DNA from: Actinoplanes aureus
GTDB lineage: Bacteria > Actinomycetota > Actinomycetes > Mycobacteriales > Micromonosporaceae
DNA: 64,000 bases
Direction: 5' to 3'
NCBI RefSeq assembly: GCF_015704865.1
Contig: NZ_JADQTO010000026.1
Span: forward strand, 62,001 to 126,000
Shown here: positions 59,923-64,000 of the stretch, piece after piece
Numbering within the stretch: the stretch's first letter is position 1
Layout of the letters: each line of letters starts with the position of its first letter
Notes under the pieces: generated by a model
Seen by the model: the letters and a program-made list of their open reading frames with translations, nothing else
Database searches by the model: none
Told to the model about the DNA's origin: nothing
Program-made: the position numbers and the translations under genes

Positions 59923-60074
59923 CTGCTTCCCGCGTGCGCCTGGGGTGATCCGCAGCAATGACGGGTCGGCCTGCACGTCCAGGCCTGCTCCCCGCGTACG
60001 CAGGGGTGATCCGATCCGAGATGGAGCCCTCTTTCGCCAGGCCGACTGCTCCCCGCGTACGCGGGGGTGATCCC
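59923..60074 (+). CRISPR. Three-repeat orphan CRISPR array, type I-E-like
   Basis: Repeats at 59923-59952, 59985-60013 and 60046-60074 are separated by two spacers of exactly 32 bases. Repeats 2 and 3 differ at two positions; repeat 3 begins CTGCTCCCCGCGTACG and ends GGTGATCCC. Repeat 1 has several changes and one extra base. The length (29), GC-palindromic core and 32-base spacers fit type I-E. No cas gene is in the window, and no AT-rich leader is visible on either side. Confidence 0.88.
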
Positions 60075-60172
60075 TTCGCATTGTGCCGCGCACCCCATAA
60101 ATGCAGCCTCGGGTCTTTCCGCTCAGGACAACTCGAGCGGCAGCCAAGCTGCCCAACTAGCGTGTGCATAAG

Positions 60173-60195
60173 GTGCAAGTCGGGCTCCGGACACA
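60173..60195. other. Diverged tRNA-Leu 3' end, probable attR
   Basis: Nineteen of 23 bases match the tRNA-Leu 3' end at 40904-40926 in the same orientation, including CTCCGGACACA. It is followed on the right by the tail of a serine recombinase gene, mirroring the left edge. It is probably the right attachment site of the island or the left site of a second, adjacent element. Confidence 0.6.
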
Positions 60196-60197
60196 TA

Positions 60198-60313
60198 TCA
60201 AAGACACGAAGATCCGCCGGGGTGACAACCTCGGCGATCACTGACTCCGGGCCAGGTTGATAGGTCAGCCGCAGCCCGAGCCGGGCGTACAGCTCGGCCT
60301 GTGGGGCTCGCAA
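60198..60313 (-). pseudogene. Serine recombinase C-terminal remnant
   Basis: The frame APQAELYARLGLRLTYQPGP then ESVIAEV is the family's C-terminal ending; the copy at the left edge reads QLGLRLTYHPGKAK. It runs into the att-like segment in the same way. The rest of the gene is gone, cut close to the following transposase gene. Confidence 0.75.
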
Positions 60314-60322
60314 AGTCGATTA

Positions 60323-61303
60323 CTACGCTGCCTGCGCGTATTCGTTGATCAAACCGTCGAGGACGGGACGGCGGTTGACCTTGGCGGCGGCCGAACGCGG
60401 CTCGGGTGGCCGTTGGCCCAGCGAGCGGTGGGGCCGATGTTCGTTGTAGTGCCTTGTGTAGTTGGCCAGGACGGCAGTCAGGTGCCGTTCGCCGACGATG
60501 AGCATCCGGTCGGTGCACTCCCGCCGAACGGTGCCCACCCACCGTTCGGCGAACGCGTTCGCGCGCGGAGCCTGCGGCGGCGTTCGGATCACGTCGATGC
60601 CGGCCGCCGTGAACACCGTGTCGAAGACCGCGGTGAACTTTGCGTCGCGGTCGCGTAGCAGGAACCGCACCGAGTCAGCCCGCTCGTTGAGGTCCATCAG
60701 CAGGTTCCGCGCCTGCTGGGCAACCCAGGCGCCGGTGGGGTGAGCTGTCACGCCGGCGACGTGCACCCGCCGGGTGGCGACCTCCAGGAAGAACAGCACG
60801 TAGACCCGTTTGAGGAACACCGTGTCGACGGTGAAGAAGTCGCACGCCAGCATGGCGTGGGCCTGGGTGGTCAAGAACTGCTGCCAGGTGGGTCCGGTCC
60901 GGCGCGGTGCTGGGTCGACGCCGGCCTGGTGCGAGATCTTCCAGACCGTGCTGGCGGCGATCGTGTGATCCAGGCCGACCAGCTCGCCCTGGATCCGACG
61001 ATGCCCCCAGGCGAGGTTCTCCCTGGCGAGGCGCAGCACGATCAGCTGACGGTGCCAGCGCAGCAGCGTCGCCGGCGTGACGAAGAAGATCGGCCAGCGT
61101 GGCCGGGGTAGCAGCCGCGACAGGGCGGCCAGCACGACCCGGTCGGCGGGCTCGAGCTTCGGGCGGTGTACCTGCCGGCGGAGCACCGCGACCTGATGGC
61201 GCAAGACGAGCAGTTCGACGTCCTTGGCGCCGTCGTCTCGGGCGAGCTGGGTCAACATCTGCAGTCGCTGGCGCAGTACCAGGTACACCAACGCGGCGGT
61301 CAC
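60323..61303 (-). CDS. DDE transposase with rve integrase core, possible internal deletion
   Basis: Transposase of 326 residues. The N-terminus has LLVLRHQVAVLRRQ and the helix-turn-helix region TPATLLRWHRQLI; the core has D in ACDFFTVDTVFLKRVYVLF, D in FLLRDRDAKFTAVFD and E in PRANAFAERWVGTVRRECTD. Relatives usually have about 20 residues (a basic stretch with GRPP) between RWHR and VLRLAREN; here RWHRQLIVLRLAREN is direct, so an in-frame deletion is likely. Whether it is active is unclear. Confidence 0.82.
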   Translation of the reverse strand: MTAALVYLVLRQRLQMLTQLARDDGAKDVELLVLRHQVAVLRRQVHRPKLEPADRVVLAALSRLLPRPRWPIFFVTPATLLRWHRQLIVLRLARENLAWGHRRIQGELVGLDHTIAASTVWKISHQAGVDPAPRRTGPTWQQFLTTQAHAMLACDFFTVDTVFLKRVYVLFFLEVATRRVHVAGVTAHPTGAWVAQQARNLLMDLNERADSVRFLLRDRDAKFTAVFDTVFTAAGIDVIRTPPQAPRANAFAERWVGTVRRECTDRMLIVGERHLTAVLANYTRHYNEHRPHRSLGQRPPEPRSAAAKVNRRPVLDGLINEYAQAA

Positions 61304-61381
61304 GACCCCGCAGCCTGACAGCCGCCGGGAGTCCCACGCGCACGTCAGACTGCTGGAACGAGTTTGCGAGCTCTACACGGA

Positions 61382-63016
61382 TCAGGACCGTAGGTCTCGC
61401 CGCTGGTAGCCAATCATTGCTGCGGCGATCATCGCTCCAGCGATTCCGGTCATCATCAACGTTGCCGGCCAGTCAACAGTGTGCAGGGGTACCGGGGCGA
61501 GGTGCGCGAAAGGCGAGAGGTTTCGAACCCATCCCGGCGCGTCGACGCTCTCACCGATCACCAGCAGCAGGAAGCCACCGGTGGCGGGCAGCGCCCCGGC
61601 AACCGCGGTCGCCCGCGGAGCCCAGCCGGCCGCCAGGGCGGCCGCGGCGAGGCTGAGCAGCACGATGGGCAGGATGTTCCACGCTCCCTGCGCCGCGGCA
61701 AGCAGCCCAAGCCGGCCACTGACGGCGGCGACACCGGCCCAGGTAAGCGCACCGGCGACGGTGGCGAGAGCGACCGCGCCTGCGGCGGTGGCCAGCAGTT
61801 CGGCGCCGAGCAGGCGCAGTCTGCTGACCGGCTGGGCGGACAGCAGTGTCATCTGACGGTCGGTTTCGGCGGTGATGAACGCGCCCATGCGGACGGCGGT
61901 GAACCCGCCGACGGGCAGGGCAAGGATGGCGAACAGGGTGGCGGTGAACCCTTCGACCGCGCCGAGCTCGGCGAAGCCCGCATTCGCCGCCTCGCCGGCC
62001 AGGGCCGGGTTGTCGGCCAGGAACTCGGTGATCGACACCGCGGTCGCGCCGATCAGCAGGTAGTAGGCGCCGATACCGAGCGCCCAGCCGGTCCACGGCC
62101 GCGACAGGCGCCTCACGGCGAACGCCTCCACACTGCCCAGCAGAAGCAGCCGTGCCTGCCGCCCCGAGCTGGTCGCGACGAGGCCGCCGCGGACATCGCG
62201 GTGACCGGCCGCCCCGACTGCGGTGGCGGTCACCAACGCCGTCGCGGCGAGCAGGACCAGCAGGGGCAGGATCCGGTCCTGGTGAAAGGGGCTACTGAGG
62301 GCGAGCAGCCCGAACGGGGACAGCCAGCGCAGCCACCCCAGGTCGATGATGCCGTCGCCGACCATACGCAGCAGCAGACCGACGCCCAAGACAGCCACAG
62401 CGGTTCCCGTCGCCGCCGCACGGGCCGGAAACACCTGCCCAGCGAGCGCGGCAACCGCGACGAAATACAGGCCGAGCAGGCCGACACCCGCGCCGTGAAC
62501 CAGCGCCCCGGCAGACGGCGCACCGACGAGCAGCAGCACCACACTGACCGCGCCACCGGCGGCAACAGTGGCCGTCATGACGGCTGCGACGTGCCGGATC
62601 ACCGCGGCACGCAAGGTGACACGACCGGAAAGAAGCACATCCCAGCGGCCAGCGTCCTCTTCGCCGCGAGTGATACGTGTCGTGGCAAGAATCGCCCACA
62701 CACCGAGCAGGACGGCGATCACGGTGCCGACTCGCCACACCGTGAACCCGCCCGTGGTGTCGAGCGCGACCGGCTCACCGAACAGGGTGCGGATGGCGGG
62801 GTTGCCGGCCAGCGCCTGCAGGCTGCCCGCGGCCGCCGGGTCGGCCATGATGCTGTCATAGGTGGCAGCGACCAACGCCGTCATGCCCGCGGCCAGGGCG
62901 ACCACGATGAGGGCGCCGCGACGGATCTGCCGCACCCCGAGCCGGGTGACGGCCCTTCCGGGCACTACAGGCACTGAGGAACCGGCGGTCGTGGCCGGCG
63001 CTGTGACGGTGGTCAT
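61382..63016 (-). CDS. ABC exporter permease, two-half membrane protein
   Basis: Permease of 544 residues with 12 membrane segments in two halves, containing TRITRGEEDAGRWDVLLSGRV in the first and ITAETDRQMTLLSAQPVSRLRLL in the second, and ending AAAMIGYQRRDLRS. The end resembles that of the permease at 5202-6779 (FRRRDVGY), so both belong to the same exporter family. ATG overlaps the ATPase stop (ATGA). Substrate unknown; no regulator is in the window. Confidence 0.9.
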   Translation of the reverse strand: MTTVTAPATTAGSSVPVVPGRAVTRLGVRQIRRGALIVVALAAGMTALVAATYDSIMADPAAAGSLQALAGNPAIRTLFGEPVALDTTGGFTVWRVGTVIAVLLGVWAILATTRITRGEEDAGRWDVLLSGRVTLRAAVIRHVAAVMTATVAAGGAVSVVLLLVGAPSAGALVHGAGVGLLGLYFVAVAALAGQVFPARAAATGTAVAVLGVGLLLRMVGDGIIDLGWLRWLSPFGLLALSSPFHQDRILPLLVLLAATALVTATAVGAAGHRDVRGGLVATSSGRQARLLLLGSVEAFAVRRLSRPWTGWALGIGAYYLLIGATAVSITEFLADNPALAGEAANAGFAELGAVEGFTATLFAILALPVGGFTAVRMGAFITAETDRQMTLLSAQPVSRLRLLGAELLATAAGAVALATVAGALTWAGVAAVSGRLGLLAAAQGAWNILPIVLLSLAAAALAAGWAPRATAVAGALPATGGFLLLVIGESVDAPGWVRNLSPFAHLAPVPLHTVDWPATLMMTGIAGAMIAAAMIGYQRRDLRS

Positions 63017-63909
63017 CGGACGGCCTCGGTGCCGTAGTAGTCAAGGAAGATCTCTTCCAGGCTGGGTTCGCGTACGGCGAGGGCAGTGATGTCGGCGTCG
63101 GCGAGCGCTGTCAGCGCGGGCCCGGGTGGTCCGGTCAGCGTGAACCGCAGCCGGCCCTCCCCCGGCTGCCGCACGTCCTGCACTCCGGCGATCGTGTCCA
63201 GGTTTGGAGGTTGGCCGGTGTAGGTCAGTGTCACCTCGGAGCGGTGCAGGCCGCGCAGCTCGCCGATCGGCGCGACCTGGATCAGCCGGCCGGCCCGCAG
63301 AATGGCGACCCGGTCGCAGACCGCTTCGACCTCGGCCAGCTGGTGGGAGCTGAGGAACACGGTTTGCCCGCGATCGCGGGCAGCGGCGACGGCGGTACGG
63401 AACACGCGTTCCATCAGCGGGTCCAGACCGCTGGTCGGCTCGTCCAGTACCAGTAGCGGCGCCCGGGTGGCGAACGCCGCGACCAGCGCGACCTTCTGCC
63501 GGTTCCCGGTCGAGTAGGTGCGGGCCGGTTTCGACAGGTCGAGCTCGAACCGCTCCACGAGTTCGGCCTGATAGGCGTAGTCGACGCCGGGGCCGGTGGA
63601 CGCCTGCAGGTGCAGGATTTCCGCGCCGGTGAGCTGCGGCCACAATGCGACGTCCGCCGGGACGTAGGCCAGCAGCCGGTGCGCGCGGGCGACATCGGCG
63701 GCGCCAACGCCGAACACCCAGGCTTGGCCCGCCGTCGGGCGCGCCAAGCCGAGCAACAGGCGGATGGTGGTGGACTTGCCGGCGCCGTTGGGGCCGAGGA
63801 ACCCGAATACCTCACCAGCGCAGACCTCAAGCGTGAGGTCGTCGAGGGCGGTGAGGCGTCCGTACCGTTTCGTCAGGCCGGCGGTGCGCAGCGCAAAGTC
63901 GCTGTTCAT
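63013..63909 (-). CDS. ABC transporter ATP-binding protein
   Basis: ATPase of 298 residues: Walker A GPNGAGKST, signature-region YSTGNRQKVALV, Walker B LLVLDEPTSGLDPL and the D-loop/H-loop SSHQLAEVEAVCDR. It is a close relative of the ATPase at 6776-7660. AAGGAC precedes the ATG by about 6 bases. It is the first gene of an ATPase-permease operon and lies just inside the window edge, so regulators to its right are not visible. Confidence 0.95.
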   Translation of the reverse strand: MNSDFALRTAGLTKRYGRLTALDDLTLEVCAGEVFGFLGPNGAGKSTTIRLLLGLARPTAGQAWVFGVGAADVARAHRLLAYVPADVALWPQLTGAEILHLQASTGPGVDYAYQAELVERFELDLSKPARTYSTGNRQKVALVAAFATRAPLLVLDEPTSGLDPLMERVFRTAVAAARDRGQTVFLSSHQLAEVEAVCDRVAILRAGRLIQVAPIGELRGLHRSEVTLTYTGQPPNLDTIAGVQDVRQPGEGRLRFTLTGPPGPALTALADADITALAVREPSLEEIFLDYYGTEAVR

Positions 63910-64000
63910 GGGAGGTCCTTCGCGGTCGTGCGGACATGACCGCCGACCAGACTTCCCGGCACACCTACCGCTCACCGTACGCCCGCTCGCCCCCAGCGGG

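Overview
The window is high-GC actinobacterial DNA. Secreted proteins, paired histidine kinases, divergent regulator/target gene pairs and overlapping start/stop codons are typical of a filamentous actinomycete. Micromonosporaceae (Actinoplanes-like) is my best guess from general character only; no marker gene fixes the genus. Everything here is read from sequence by eye, without database searches.

Region 1-40.8 kb looks like ordinary chromosome. It opens with the 5' part of a secreted GH10 xylanase and two tandem GAF-PAS histidine kinases. A drug-type ABC exporter with a MarR regulator follows, then small secreted or envelope proteins and an AAA ATPase. Next come several compact regulator/target units whose operators can be seen: an XRE regulator with a palindrome, a MocR-type regulator divergent from an aminotransferase, two MerR regulators with 20-bp-spacer promoters, and a LacI regulator back to back with an MFS exporter. 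At 28.2-29.6 kb a short operon begins with a promoter and two consecutive intrinsic terminators before its first gene; its second gene joins a sigma-like helix-turn-helix, a zinc-ribbon-like motif and an integrase-like domain lacking a key arginine. From 38.6 down to 31.1 kb runs a four-gene envelope operon: FN3 protein, MoxR ATPase, DUF58 protein, and a TgpA-like membrane protein with a substituted transglutaminase active site. A TPR membrane protein lies upstream.

Region 40.84-60.3 kb reads as a decayed genomic island at the 3' end of tRNA-Leu(GAG). The left edge has a broken serine recombinase running into the tRNA gene. A diverged copy of the tRNA 3' end (19 of 23 bases) lies at 60.17 kb, next to the tail of a second serine recombinase. 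Between them are intact genes (a DNA methyltransferase, a large histidine kinase, a DUF1206 membrane protein, an alpha/beta hydrolase fused to an RsbW-like kinase domain, a GAF-SpoIIE phosphatase) among many fragments: IS5, IS21 and IS3 pieces, LysR, LacI, MFS, MBL hydrolase, ECF sigma, CtaG and a frameshifted MASE1 histidine kinase. A tiny orphan type I-E-like CRISPR array (three repeats, two 32-bp spacers) sits near the right edge.

Region 60.3-64 kb holds a transposase and a second ABC exporter of the same type as the one at 5-7.7 kb.

The observations I find most worth testing are the hydrolase/RsbW fusion near a PP2C phosphatase (parallel to RsbQ-RsbP-RsbW of Bacillus), the double-terminator operon with its unusual fusion protein, the MerR operon with a 49-residue leading gene, the island edges, and the orphan CRISPR array.
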